Positions 1 to 11,376 of a stretch of DNA of 64,000 nt are shown piece after piece. The stretch is from Alisma plantago-aquatica (lineage: Eukaryota; Streptophyta; Magnoliopsida; Alismatales; Alismataceae): assembly GCA_963693085.1 (NCBI GenBank), contig OY856410.1, positions 1,395,484,363 to 1,395,548,362 on the forward strand. Direction: 5' to 3'. Each line of letters begins with the position of its first letter. The stretch's first letter is position 1. The notes beneath the pieces are model-generated. The model was not told the DNA's origin, did not search any database, and saw nothing but the letters and a program-made list of their open reading frames with translations. Both the position numbers and the translations under genes were made by a program.

Positions 1-1434
1 TCCATTATGTAATGGTTATGATGTTATGTGGTTACCTCTCATGTTTATAAGCTTCTAACCATGTAGGTGTTATGAGTTTATAATCATAGCTAGTGTATGC
101 TATGGTGATGATACATGATATCAGTTGAATGAGCCTGGAGAGGCATGTTGTGACATTTGTGATACAGAAATGATGAACTGAGGGATTGATACCCCATAGC
201 ATGTGACTATGGTATTGATGATGTGATAAATGGAAATAATACAAGAATCATGTGGTGGTAGTGTGACAAGTTCACACCCTATATGTTTATATCTGTTAGA
301 AGAGTACTATGCTCTTATCTTTATAGAATTTGTTATGATTTTATACGTTGTAACTTGATTGATGCTAAAAGACACTTAATTGACTTAAATAATCAAGTGG
401 AACCTAATCATGTAGTTCTACCATGTGCCATAGATCCATCTCACTGTAATCACTTGTTGTATGGTGAAATGGGCTTTCCCTTAGAGGAAGCCTAGAGTCA
501 TATACTGTTGAGTATATGCATTAACATGATTGGTTGGGGGCCATACCCTAGAAGGAGTGAGGTTGCGGGTTGTAGCTCAGTGAAATGTTTCTTATGAGGT
601 TTCACACAATTGGATGTGGGCCATACTCTAGCAAGAGTGTGGCTATGGGCCGTAGCTCAGTTTCACTAGCGTCATGACCTATACCAAGGAGGGATATGAC
701 TTTGATTGTTGACTATATGTCACAGGTTGCAACTGACTGGTATGTCTCTACTGTGTATTCGTGTACTGACCATGAGGTTTGGTGAGGTTGTGGATTCTGA
801 CTCTTCCATAGACATTGTATGGCACCGATTTCAACTTATCAGTGGTTGGTTGGATTTGAGTGGTACGAATCAAATCCTTGGGCATAATAAAACATGTAAT
901 TAGTCGTGTAGTATCTTACTTAGGTTCAAATATGAAAACATTGGATGAGGCCTTACTTGCTTTCGTACATTATAATTGGTAGTGAAAATTCATGTTCTTC
1001 ATATTCCTTTTATAATAGTAAGATGTTTCATTATTTAATTTCAATTTCTTATAATGATAGTGATGATCACTTACTTATCATAGTTGTAGATTTACTTCAG
1101 TTCTTTAGCTGCCTCATTTATGCTAATAATAGTGTTGGTGGAGAGTTATGTCTCCCGCTGAGATTTGGAATCTCACCTTGTGGGTTCCCCACATCTTTTT
1201 AGGTGGATGTGTATGAGGAGGTAGAGATCGTGAAGGTGAGGCTGAGCAACATCAAGAAGGCTAGTAGCTGAGATGGTTGGAAGTGATGCTTATGGTCCTT
1301 TTTTGTTGTTAGAGTCCTAGAGTTGTCCATGTACACTCAGATCTTTGGGATGGTGTTTGGACATGTTCTGTAGACGTGCTTTCGATACATGGCTTTGGCT
1401 CGTGTGTTCCTCTTGATGTAAAGTTATAGTGGAT

Positions 1435-1497
<63 letters not shown>

Positions 1498-1703
1498 TGG
1501 GACATGTTTTCTTGTAATAGGATGATGGCATACATGGTAAGTACTTGGTGGCATGTAAGGACTCATATGTAAAAAAATTTGTAGTTAGGGAGCTTAATGA
1601 AAATGGTTTTAATTTCCAGTGTTTTTCGGTAACCTATTTGTTTAAGTTTTGTTTCCCCAGTTAGTTTTGAGTTATCTTGTGGTTTGTGGCGTGGGGCGTC
1701 ACA
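1..1703 (+). repeat. 3' part of a long Ty3/gypsy LTR (solo or 3' LTR), truncated by the window edge
   Basis: This stretch matches, in diverged form, about 58960-60797, the last 1.8 kb of the 5' LTR of the element at the right end of the window. Shared landmarks come in the same order: a 'gaccatgaggt' block followed by 'ggctcttccattgac'-type sequence and 'ttgtatggcaccg' (about 765-830 here, 59775-59840 there), then 'gtacgaatcaaatcc', then an AT-rich tail. It ends in GGGGCGTCACA at 1703, a TG..CA-type LTR end. No primer-binding site follows, so it is a 3' LTR or a solo LTR rather than a 5' LTR. It codes for nothing convincing. Divergence is clearly larger than between the two LTRs at 40.6-52.9 kb, so this is an older family member. 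Confidence 0.75.
1439..1494. repeat. (AT)n microsatellite inside the LTR fragment
   Basis: An uninterrupted alternating AT tract of about 56 bp lies inside the old LTR. The related LTRs at 47.8, 40.6 and 56.7 kb do not have it at the corresponding place, so it expanded after this copy inserted. Confidence 0.95.
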
Positions 1704-2033
1704 CCCATGACATTAGTTTTGTATACAAAAATTGACATTAGATGATTTTTGGAGGCAACATTAATTTCTCGGGAAGGGTTGCGTCGTTGATTTCTAAATA
1801 ACTGATACAAAATGTTTATATGAAACTTTTCCCTCAAAAATTGAATTTTGTGGGTTGTCTATGATGTGGATTCTGTCTCAAGCAATCGACAGTATAAAAA
1901 AGTGATACATATGGTTTTTCTTAGTCGACACGACTTGAACAATAGTAATATTTATGCTTTACCCACCAACTTTATAGGCATGTAATGCCATTTTTTTAAA
2001 CCGACATTAAGAAAAGTGACTTCAGAGGTCATA
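1704..2033. other. Unassigned AT-rich spacer with a CACTA-like end at about 2018
   Basis: No reading frame or RNA gene is visible. Read on the minus strand from 2018, the segment starts CACTTTTCTTAATGTCGG, which resembles a CACTA-superfamily terminus, and the next three bases on the plus strand are ACT. The expected end of the copia LTR (TGTTGGATC, as at 38655) is missing at the 2034 side, so the LTR boundary here was rearranged or truncated. No second terminus was found, so the transposon reading is tentative. Confidence 0.3.
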
Positions 2034-3469
2034 AGGCTCTAGAGGGGGGTGAATAGAGCTTCAAAATTCTCACAAGAAAAGTTATACCTTTAAATTATAT
2101 CAATCAAAACAAATAGCTTAAGAGCAATTTGAAGTCCTAACTAAGAAAGCATAGAAAGGATGAGAGAAATTGAAACATGCACTTGGACAAGGTGGTTTAG
2201 AGTGGTTCCACTCTCCAAACTAGGAGAGAGTAAATCCACTACCTAGAGAGGTCAACCTCTAGGACTTTGAAATTTGTGTATACTTATATTTATTCATAAG
2301 AGATACAAGGAGACCACCATACATCCAAGGACTTACCTATTCAAGACACGAGTCTTCCACATACACAAGGATTTACGCACTTGATCAAGATGTCTTAAAC
2401 CTTCAATAAGGACTTACCCACACTTGCATCAAGTCTTTGGCCTTGAAGGAATTTTTCCACTCTTCTTGAATCTTGGCCTTGCCCTTCTCCTTCACCTGGA
2501 GAAGATATTCACCTCTTCTTCAATCTTGAAGAAGAACAACAACAACTTCACCTTCTCTTGGAGTAGCTTGCTTCAACATTTTCTTCTTTGAGAAAGGGGG
2601 TAGGGAAGATGGAATGGAATGAGAGCTTTATAAGCACATGAAGGTAGCTCTCTTAAAACTGGCCTAACTCACTCATAATCATGAAATGCTATGTAAATGA
2701 GAGAGATAAAGGGGCTCAAGGAGTTGCAACACACTCAACTATATCAAGGATTTAGAATAGCATGAATGAGCAAACTTGGAATGAACTCCAAGGGGTCCTA
2801 TTTATAGCTGGGGGTGTTCCCTTGAGTGTGGGATCACTTAAGGGTGAAATATAGCCATTTTCCAAGTTACAACGGATCTATTCTCGCTCAATACAACTCA
2901 CCAATGGTTATAATCACTTTTTCTATGTTTTCCATATTGTACATTTGGTCGAGTTTCAATAAAGATAACTCGACCAATCCACTAAGTGACAAAGCCAATT
3001 TTCAAACTATCGGTCAAGTTTGTTCTGGGAAACTTGACCGATGAGTTAAAATTAATTTTACTTAGTTGATCGATCGGTCTAGTCCTATGAGTGTGCAACT
3101 CAACTGATTGGTCTCTCCAGAAAATCCATCACTGATCGGTCAAGTTTCCAACTCGACCGATAGACAACCCGTGACAAATTTTTTAAATTGACAGTTGAGT
3201 GATCAAATGTTGGAATTAAATGTCTTTGATTTTTCTTCATCTTAGTTACAAGTCATATCATCAGTACAAGTGATTACAAATATCATCTAAGGTCATTTGA
3301 AGTGATTTCTCTTTTGACTTGAACTTGAACAAGCTAGGGCTTGTGTAATTTGATCCTTTTCATGTACCTAAAGCCTGAAATCAATCTTAAACAAACATAT
3401 TAGATACATAGGAATGGAATGGTTAAGTCATTATCAAGATATGGGGAATGTATAACTCTCAAGTCAACA
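2034..3469 (-). repeat. 3' LTR of the copia element
   Basis: It aligns over nearly its whole length with 38655-40120, for example the shared 'ctctagaggggggtgaatag' start and the tail ending in 'ctctcaagtcaaca'. On the minus strand the LTR begins TGTTGACTTGAGAG directly after the polypurine tract. The outer end is damaged: the first bases expected from the other LTR are replaced by unrelated sequence. It contains several inverted copies of an AACTCGACCGAT-like motif between about 2948 and 3168. Confidence 0.9.
2799..2806 (-). promoter_or_regulatory. TATA box of the copia 3' LTR
   Basis: The minus strand reads TATAAATA, about 660 bp into the LTR. The other LTR keeps the same box at 39430-39437, in the same context (next to 'ccccagmtataaat'). 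Conservation in both LTRs supports a Pol II core promoter. Confidence 0.6.
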
Positions 3470-3483
3470 TTTCCCCCCTTTTT
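3470..3483 (-). other. Polypurine tract of the copia element
   Basis: The minus strand reads AAAAAGGGGGGAAA immediately before the LTR start TGTTGACTT. This is the expected position and composition of the plus-strand primer site. Confidence 0.9.
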
Positions 3484-4146
3484 AACAATGACAAACCATT
3501 CATTAATCATATTGAAAATGATATGTAAAGTTATACCTTTGCCTTGTGAATTGTAGGGGGATTCATGCTTTGAACAATGTAAATTTCTCCCCCTCAATCT
3601 ATGCTTACTCTTACCTGCATAGTTAGTCTATCTACAGAGAGAAATATGACATATATACTATATGCTCCTTTAGCAAGTCACATGATAAAACATATAATGA
3701 ACAAGAAAAGGATCACATAGACAACAAAAGCAATATGATTGAGCTTTAAAACATTGAACTTTTGTCCCCCTTTTGACATTATCAAAAAGGAAGGGGGGTA
3801 TAAGAGCACAAAAGTAGGTCTTCTCCAAGCACAACCAAACATACATCCAAAACATGCAATCTCAAAGCATACACTTAAACAAAGACGAAAGAAACACACA
3901 ATCCAAGTCATAATCAAAATATGGTAAACATGGCACCAACTCATTAGATATAGTAAATCAAAGAGTAAGTGTACAAAAGGTTAAGATTAAAACACAGAGA
4001 GCATGTCCTCATAAACAACTACAAGCCAAAATGATGATAACAAGATGATAAAATAGTACAACTCAGAAAATGTGCCTTGATGTTTTTAATACAAAATAGC
4101 CTAGAAATATATATATGATCAGAATCAAGACTAAAAACTAGAAAAT
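3484..4146 (-). other. 3' untranslated region of the copia element
   Basis: This AT-rich stretch lies between the third reading frame and the polypurine tract. No conserved reading frame is visible; the overlapping short frames look random. It includes a second pyrimidine-rich run (about 3763-3800) that resembles an imperfect polypurine tract on the minus strand. Confidence 0.6.
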
Positions 4147-5798
4147 CTAAACATCTAGGCCATCTATGTCCACATCATCAACATCATCATCAACATTAGA
4201 AGCTTTTGGCTCGTAGTCATCATTTCCGTCTGAAGGTGCAACAGAGAGAAACATTACCTTCATCACCAGAGGCACAAACAAAGCCACCAGAACCATCATC
4301 GTCCTCATCATCCTCAAAAGCCTCCTCATCATCAGAAGTAGCCTCCTCATCAGCCTGGTCTGGAATCTCCTCATCAACAAGGGAACCAAAACCACGGTCG
4401 GGCCAACGTGCATTCTGCTCAGCCCAAGACATGCCAAGAGCATGAAGATCATTGGCTTGTGGAAATGAGGGAGTAGAATTATCAAGACTAGCAAGTAGGG
4501 TGGCCAAGGGGCCAACAAGTAGAGGCATCACTCTGGGGGTAGATCCACCAACAACATAGGGTGTAGCAGCGGAAGCAATAGGTCGAGGGGCAGGGTAAAA
4601 GTGATCATATGCATAGGATGCATAGTCACCTCCTGGGTAGGGCTGGTAGGTAAGATAAGGATGTGCATAGAATAGTTTCATGTTATACATGATGGACAGA
4701 GATCCTAATACATGTGCTCCTAAACCTAAAGGTTATACGCCTGTTGATGCATCATGTAGCCCATAAGGGTTTCATTTGATACATGGAACGAGGTGTGGGC
4801 AGGGCGGGAAGGCTGAGGTGGTGGAGGTGCACTGGTGGAGGTAGAGGTAGAGGCTCCAGGTGTGGTAGAGGAAGGGATAGGAAAAAACTTCTGAAGTGTG
4901 GTCTCACTGATGCAAACTCCTTTTCGGGTTGGTTTGTAGTGATGGTCATGGAAAAGAGATTTGTCAAGGGTAAGTTGAAAAAGACCACAGATCAGGGTGG
5001 GTAGGGTGGGTAGGTGCCATGGGTGTTCTTATCAGATTTAAAGCAGGTCATGTGATGGAGAATATACCAAGATCACCTGACTTTAATGTTCTTTAAGAGA
5101 TAGTACATAATTATCGTAGTGTTTTCTACAATTTCAGTCTAATTTTTCTTGGGATGAATATTGCAGTTAACAACTAGGGCAAGTATGCAGTTCTTGAGGT
5201 ATAAGGTGGAGGAGGGAAGTGTGCACTTATTCCTATATGGGAATGGAGGATTCTTCAAGATTTCATGAATATCAGGGAGAGTAAGATCATACTTCTTGTA
5301 GAAGGCCTCAAGTTCAACTAAGTCAAATTACTTGGGGCAGTCCTTCCTCCAAGTGTCAGTCACCTCAGTACCCGAGAAGAAGATGTTCAGGGTATCCTTG
5401 GAGACTTGGAATTTCTTCTCATCGATAATGGAAGTGAGGACTACTTGAGTATTGGGTGGTGGTATGAGTGTGTCATAATTCCATTGCAAGTTAGCATAGA
5501 ATTCATGAATCGCTTCCATGCTAGTTATGAAATTGTTGTAGCACAAGCGTTCGACGCACAAGGCGGAGAGATGGTGATTGTATAGAAACTCAGCCACTTG
5601 ATCAATGACTCTTTGTCTACATGGGGTTGGATCAAAAAGGGCACAAAATGGAAAAGGATTCCTAGGAAGGAGCTCCTTGTACCTATTAAGAGCCTCATTG
5701 GAGACAAAGAAGGTACTGTCAAAGGGTATGAGATGTGAGTTGGAAGACGAAGATGGTGCTCCAGCTGAGGCCACCCTCTTTCTCTTGTTGGACACCAT
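4147..5798 (-). pseudogene. Third (env-like / plant transposon protein) reading frame of the copia element, broken
   Basis: The frame begins at the ATG at 5798 (MVSNKRKRVASAGAP) and runs open to about 5331. It continues past a stop and frameshifts to an acidic Asp/Glu-rich tail at about 4220-4400. The central part (FVSNEALNRYKELLPRNPF, ERLCYNNFITSMEAIHEFY, EKKFQVSKDTLNIFF) resembles the 'putative plant transposon protein' domain common in plant elements. The position after RNase H and before the 3' LTR matches the extra frame of SIRE/Maximus elements, often called env-like. No clear transmembrane segment or signal peptide is visible, so an envelope role is not supported here. The role of this protein is unknown. 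An in-frame ATG at 5861 is also possible, but 5798 starts the basic N-terminus typical of these proteins. Confidence 0.6.
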
Positions 5799-6406
5799 GG
5801 AGATGAAATAGAGAGAATGGAGAGAGCAAAAGCAAGAGAAACACCACCACAATCCATCCACACACCTAGGGTTGATGGGAAAGAGGTCAAGCGAGGCCGA
5901 TCTAGGTCGAACTAGGGCTAGTGAGAGGAAGGTCGGGGCTATAGGGTTAAGAGCTTGAGGGAGCTAGAGGTTGGATTGCTCAATTTTTCTCTAGTTGAGA
6001 GGGAGAAACGTCAGGCAAACCTAACTTATGTTTGTTCCAGCCCAACCATCGATCGAGTTCTGTGACTCGGAAACTCGACCGATAGGCTCTAGAAAAAAGC
6101 TCTCGGTCTCCGATCGGTTGATTTGGTAACTCAAGCGATGGTCCACCTGAACCAACATTAAAAATTCTAATTTCTACCCATTTGAGTGCCAATTGAATTT
6201 ATTTTATTAGAACATTTTGCATTTCAAACATACTTAGGCACATATCACTCATCATTGGGTACTATTTTGCGATAAAACATGTGTTTGCAAAAAATACCCA
6301 AAAAAAGGAGAAAAACAAGGCAAAAAGAACATGAAAAACTGATTTTTAGCATATTAGCAAGCAAAGATGATCAAAACATAGGCAAGGCATATAGGATAGA
6401 TGAAAA
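5799..6406 (-). other. Spacer between copia RNase H and the third reading frame
   Basis: No gene is visible. At about 6045-6150 it holds more copies of the CGACCGAT/ATCGGTCG motif that also fills the copia LTRs, for example 'actcgaccgatagg' near 6075. A shared motif in LTR and internal spacer suggests a cis-acting role or local duplication. Confidence 0.5.
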
Positions 6407-7925
6407 CTAGCTAGAAGGCATATCATATTCATTCAAAGCAGTTATGAGTGGTTTAGATCTACTAAAGTTAAATTGCTCTCTAGCTAGAGGTTTGGTGAAA
6501 ATGTCTGCCAACTGATTTTTGATGTCCACATGCATGATATAGATATCCTTTTTGGCAATGTGATCACAAAGAAAATGATGGCGAACCTCTATATGCTTAG
6601 CTCTACTATGCAAGATAGGATTATTTGACAAGTTAATTGCACTACTATTATCACAATAGATAGGAGAAGCATCAAAATGAATGTTGAAGTCTTGGAGCAT
6701 TTGCTTCATCCATAGAACCTGAGCACAACAACTCCCGGCTGCAATGTATTCAACGTCGGTGGTTGATAATGCCACTGTGCTCTATTTCTTGGAGAACCAA
6801 GACACCAAGCATGGTCCTAGGAGAAATAAAGTGCCACTAATGCACTTTCTATCAATCAAGCATCCCGTGTAATCCACATCACTATAAGTTATAAGAGTAA
6901 AGTCCCTTGACTTGGGATACCATAGTCCAAAATTTTGGGTTTTGGCTAAGTACCTTAAAATCCTCTTAACATCTATAAGATATGATTTCTTAGGATTTGA
7001 TTGAAAGTGAGCACACAAGCCAACACTAAACATTATATCGGGTCTAGAGGCAGTTATGTAATATAAACTTCCAATTATACCTCTATAGAGCTTCTCATCT
7101 ACCTTCTCACCTTCTTCATCTTTGTCAAGTTTGGCGGTGTTTGACATGGGTGTGTCCATCGGCTTGGTGCTCTCCATTCCAAAGTGCTTGAGTAGCTCAT
7201 TTGTGTACTTGCCTTGGTTGATGAAGTTCCCATCTTTAGTTTTCTTGATTTGAAAGCCGAGGAAGAATGTGAGCTCACCCATCATACTAATCTCAAATTC
7301 ACTCTGCATAAGATCACTGAATTCTTTGCACATATCAAGGTCAGTTCTGCCAAAAATGATATCATCAACATATATTTGAATGATAAGAGAATTGTTAGAA
7401 GTGTACTTTAGAAACAAGGCATAATCTACTTTGCCAATGATATACCCATGATCCAGCAAAAAGTTCTTTAATTTCTCATACCAAGCTCGAGGTCCTTGTT
7501 TGAGTCCATAGAGAGCTTTTTGCAACAAATAAACATGGTTAGGTAAACTATCATGTTCAAATCCCAGGGGTTGTGCAACATACATTTCCTCCTCAATTGT
7601 ACCATTCAAAAATGCACTTTTAACATCCATTTGATAAAGAAGAAAGTTTTATAACCAACAAAGGCAAGAAACATACGAATGGACTCAAGTCTAGCTACAG
7701 GTGCATATTTTTCATCAAAATCTATACCTTCCTGTTGATTGTAGCCTTGATCCACTAACATTGCTTTGTTCCTTACCACTTTTCCTCTTTCATCAAGCTT
7801 GTTGTGCTAGACCCACTTTGTGGCAATAATCTTTCTATCACTTGGTCTTGGCACTAGGGTCTATAATTTGTTCTTTTCAAATTGCTCCAACTCTTCTTGC
7901 ATGACTACGATCCACTAATCATCCT
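6407..7925 (-). pseudogene. Copia reverse transcriptase and RNase H, C-terminal half of pol
   Basis: The reverse transcriptase would copy element RNA into DNA in the cytoplasmic particle, and RNase H would degrade the RNA strand. RT motifs in order are MDVKSAFLNG, QALYGLKQ-type LQKALYGLKQGPRAWY and the catalytic IYVDDIIFG (YVDD codons at 7361-7372). RNase H motifs are STTDVEYIAA (usually TEAEY), a DNSSAINL block and ADIFTKPLAREQF. A TAG at about 6782-6784 replaces a glutamine expected before STVALSTT, which fits C-to-T decay. The N-terminal RT part (about 7640-7925) is in other frames with stops. The copy is not functional. Confidence 0.9.
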
Positions 7926-8810
7926 CAAGAGCTTCTTTGACATTCTTTGGCTTGAGTTGTAAGATGAAGGCGATGTTGGCTTGTTCTTTGTTGAATGAAG
8001 CCCGCGTCTTCACTCTTTCAAATGGATCAACTAAGATTATCTCTTTTGAATGATTCTTTGCAAATCAGGGAGTTGGATCCTTCTTCTCTTCATCTTTCTC
8101 TTCTTCTTGAGTGACCACCTCTTTTCCCTTTTGGGAGATGTTGAGTTCTTTTAGAATAGGAATTACCTCACCTGCAACATCATCATTTGGAACAATATCT
8201 TTGGGAATAGAGGGGTTAGTCTCAATAAACTTAACATTTATATATTCTTCTACTTTAGCAAGATCAACATTAAACAATATTTACCTATTTCCAAAAAAAA
8301 AAAGATCAACATTAAACACTCTATAAGCCTTGCTAGTAGTGTTATAGCCAAGAAAGAAAGCCTTGTAAGTTTTTAGATCAAACTTGTCGAGAGAATCTTT
8401 CATATTCAAAACAAAACAAGGACATCCAAAAACATGAAAATATTCAATGGAAGGCCTTGTACCATGCCATAGCTCATAGGGGGTTTTCTTTAAAGAAGGA
8501 TGTGTAAAAACCCAGTTTTGCACAAAACATGAGGTACTAACGACTTCGGCCCAAAACTTCTTTGGAGTGTCATACTTTAAAATCATGGTACTAGCCATTT
8601 CCTGTAGTGACCTATTCTTCCTCTTTACAACCCCATTTTATTGAGGTGTTCGAGGTGAAGAGAAGTTATGTGCATAACCAGATTCTTAACAAAAATGTTC
8701 AAAAGATATTTTTCAAATTCTCCCCCATGATCACTACGGATGGAAATGATCCGAAAAGAAGCTTCATTCTCAAATCATTTATAAAAACTTGAGAAAATAT
8801 CAAGCATATC
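7926..8810 (-). pseudogene. Copia integrase, C-terminal part, cut by the CACTA insertion
   Basis: Reading on the minus strand from the insertion point, the IRSDHGGEFE motif with a catalytic aspartate is at about 8735. It is followed by PKKFWAEVV, TPYELWHGTRPSI and FHVFGCPCFVLN near 8430-8560. These belong to the copia integrase core and the sequence after it. A short internal duplication (AGATCAACATTAAACA at about 8260 and 8304) separates two frames. The sequence stops at the ACT duplication (8811-8813) and resumes at 35861, where the rest of the integrase lies. Confidence 0.85.
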
Positions 8811-8813
8811 ACT

Positions 8814-8826
8814 CACTAAGAAAAAT
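8814..8826 (+). repeat. Left terminal inverted repeat of the CACTA transposon
   Basis: CACTAAGAAAAAT pairs with the right end CACTACAAAAAAAT apart from one substitution and one base of A-run length. ACT precedes it. Confidence 0.85.
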
Positions 8827-9250
8827 ATGGTCTTTAACTGCAAAAAAAAATTGTAGTGAAAACCCCCAAAATTTGTAGCTAAAAGCTTTGGCTACATTTA
8901 TCCTTACATTTATAATATATATCTAATACCCGTGTAGCTAATTATTTAGGCTACATTTTTCAAAATTTTAGTTAGTTATTCCTCTGGCTACAAATTCATA
9001 TGTAACCCTAATTGTAGGTAAAAAATGTCCTTACACATATACATGTAGTTTCCATTGTAGCCAAATGTATGACTACAATTCAATTTGTACCTATGCATAT
9101 GTAGGGAGAGATGACATTAGTTACGATTTGTATTTGTAGTTCATGTATAGCAAAAATTAGCACTAGCTATACATGTAATTATAGCTAGTGTGTAGTGAAA
9201 GACACCATGTACTATACATACATATGTAGTGAGAGACATTATGTATCCAG
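8827..9250. repeat. Left sub-terminal repeat region of the CACTA transposon
   Basis: Short words TGTAGCTA, GGCTACA, TGTAGCC and TGTAGT recur at least ten times in both orientations. In known CACTA elements such regions bind the element's own protein; that role here is inferred. The right end shows the same words (35800-35846). Confidence 0.65.
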
Positions 9251-9593
9251 TCTGTCGCTTGCCAATATAGAGGGGTTTTCAATAAGAAAATAGATGAATG
9301 TTAATCAAGATCGAGTTGTGCTTACAATGTCAGTAATGATGGATTTTATTTATATTTGAACAATGAGTACACATGGGGAGGACATTAACCTGGCCCCTAT
9401 TTTACAATATGCATGGAAAAAAGACACATGTATACAATATCTTCTTCTGACTACATCTATCCACTACAGACTGTAGATAAGATCATACAACGCTCCAATG
9501 TCACTTGAGAATAGAACTTCCATACCACGTTATCTATGGAGTGAGAATCATGAATGAAGGTCCATAGAAAAAGTAGGTCAATATATCAATAGA
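9251..9593. other. CACTA interior, probable 3' flank of the captured exon
   Basis: This AT-rich sequence has no gene. It contains 'gatcatacaacgctcc' near 9483, which recurs as 'gatcatacagtgctcc' at the end of the neighbouring exon (about 9593), so part of the exon end is duplicated here. Confidence 0.4.
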
Positions 9594-9713
9594 TCATACA
9601 GTGCTCCAATGACTTCTTTTCTTTTCACTGCTTGCTGCAGACTGTAGAGCAGAATGGACTTCACACAAGGGCAAATCTCTTAAGTAATTTTCCACTTGAT
9701 CAATCAAGAAGGA
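9594..9713 (-). pseudogene. Captured terminal exon of an unidentified gene
   Basis: A 120-bp open segment (39 codons plus TGA) directly follows a pyrimidine-rich acceptor (TTTCAG, AG at 9715-9714). It begins SFLIDQVENYLRDLPLCEVH and continues with a Ser/Ala/Lys-rich end. The composition and the exact acceptor-to-stop fit make a real last exon more likely than chance. I do not recognise the protein. It lies on the same strand as the pyruvate kinase exon, but no continuous gene can be assembled, so it is read as a fragment carried by the CACTA. Confidence 0.5.
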
Positions 9714-10237
9714 CTGAAATGAAGAGAAAGTGCATGATGTTAGAGCCAATGAACAGGGTAAAGAATTAAATCATGCCACATAACATATCAAGAGATATTA
9801 ACTCAGTTTGTAGAAATATGACGATAAGTTTCTGCTAGATTGCCCCGTCTCCATAACACATTCAAGAGGCACCTTTCTTATAGATATTTAAGGAAATCCA
9901 CACCCCACCAAATAGCTAAGAGGCACAAAATACCTGTAAAGAATTAGCAAACCCAAGCACATGAGAATTAGCTACACATGATCAACAAAAAACCAAACCA
10001 CCTCCAAGCTTTTCAGAAGATTCTATAAACATACCCTGAGATATGAAGCAGGAGGATCCTAGGACTGCTGACATTACTGTAAGTATATATGAAAAGAGAC
10101 ACTCATGATAAACATATCAACAACAACATGGACTAGAGCATACACTATTTCCCCATAAGACGCAAACTCTACCTGAAAAATCCAAACTCTTCGTGATAAA
10201 CATATGCAAGTAAGAAATTGAACTTAGCAACAGGAAC

Positions 10238-10872
10238 ATGCCAGGAAAGCATCACTATAGAGACTTGATCTCTTACTATCAGAATGACCACAGTGCGGCC
10301 AAGTCATATGAGACCTTCATGAGAGTGTATGCTAACTCAAAGGTTCCAACTCCATAATAAATTCAAGATACACCTTTCTTATATAGAAACACCAATAAAA
10401 CAGCAACAAACCCAAGCACATGAAAAGTAGTTGTAGAGGATTAGCAGAAAACCAAAATTTAGCATAGTACAACAACACTAAGAGAAGAGATACCTATAAG
10501 ATAGCATTATTTATAATAGAACATTGTCTTCACCGATTGTTGACTCAAGCCCTGATGTATCAGGTGTTGAATCTCAAGTCCGCAATCTGAATCACGAATT
10601 AGAAAGTGATTTAGTTGATGAGTACTGATATGCAATTTCTAATATGATTAGGAAACCACTCAATATCATCACTTTCTTTTAGATTTTAAGATTAGATTTG
10701 CACTCAAGTACATTTATGCAGACTCTTCGAACTCTACATCACATGTATCTACTCTTTAGTGTTCAGCAACAATGCGAGATGGGGGCATGATCTTGACAAT
10801 ACCACAGGCTTACATGACCCAAATAGGAGCAGTTGGGCTTTTGGGACTGAGGATACATGGATGTATGGATGA
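10238..10872 (+). other. Three short coding-like segments on the plus strand in the CACTA interior
   Basis: Three open segments stand out by composition: 10238-10357 (MPGKHHYRDLISYYQNDHSA and on to TAA), 10521-10628 (SSPIVDSSPDVSGVESQVRN and on to TGA) and 10768-10872 (NARWGHDLDNTTGLHDPNRS and on to TGA). The second recalls the sequence before the armadillo repeats of plant U-box proteins. That is a weak memory match and not a call. Each is only 35-40 codons, so chance cannot be excluded. Confidence 0.3.
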
Positions 10873-11265
10873 ACCATCTGCTACTTTCTATCCCCCTGTA
10901 ATGTTATACTTTCTGAGTTCTAGATGCTTTTTGCGAAGGTCTGAATAACACCAGAGAAATGAGACTGTACCTTGAACTACCTTTTGTACTTCCCTTCCTA
11001 TGATTAAGTTCATTCTTAAATAATTCTGATTCAGTGTCAACACCATCAATAAAGTAAACATCATATTTTAAACAGAGCAAAAGAATACCTAAAATCTCTC
11101 AATGCATGAAATTAACAAAGAACTCCATAACACGTTGTTGGTGTCACTTCCATCTAGATACCATGTAGGACCTGAATTGGCATGATATAAATACAACCTG
11201 CCACAATAGTACTGGATATTAGACAACATGGTGGTTGTATGGTTTCATAACAAGAGAAGCATCAC

Positions 11266-11376
11266 CTTTGCAACAATGTGTAGATCTTAAAGATACTCTT
11301 AACAAAAACCTCAGTGGTAGCAAATCCACACTAGGATCTAACTCAAAAAAGGCAACTTGATCTGCTGGTGATTGGG
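11266..11376 (-). other. Possible captured exon, unidentified
   Basis: The minus strand is open for about 36 codons (PADQVAFFELDPSVDLLPLR and on) and ends at a consensus-like donor, AAAG/GTGATG at 11266. The acceptor is unclear. No family is recognised. Confidence 0.25.

Noticed and set aside
1309..1566. Open frames with long Tyr-Ile repeats
   Set aside because: They are translations of the (AT)n microsatellite; the flanking residues have no coding character.
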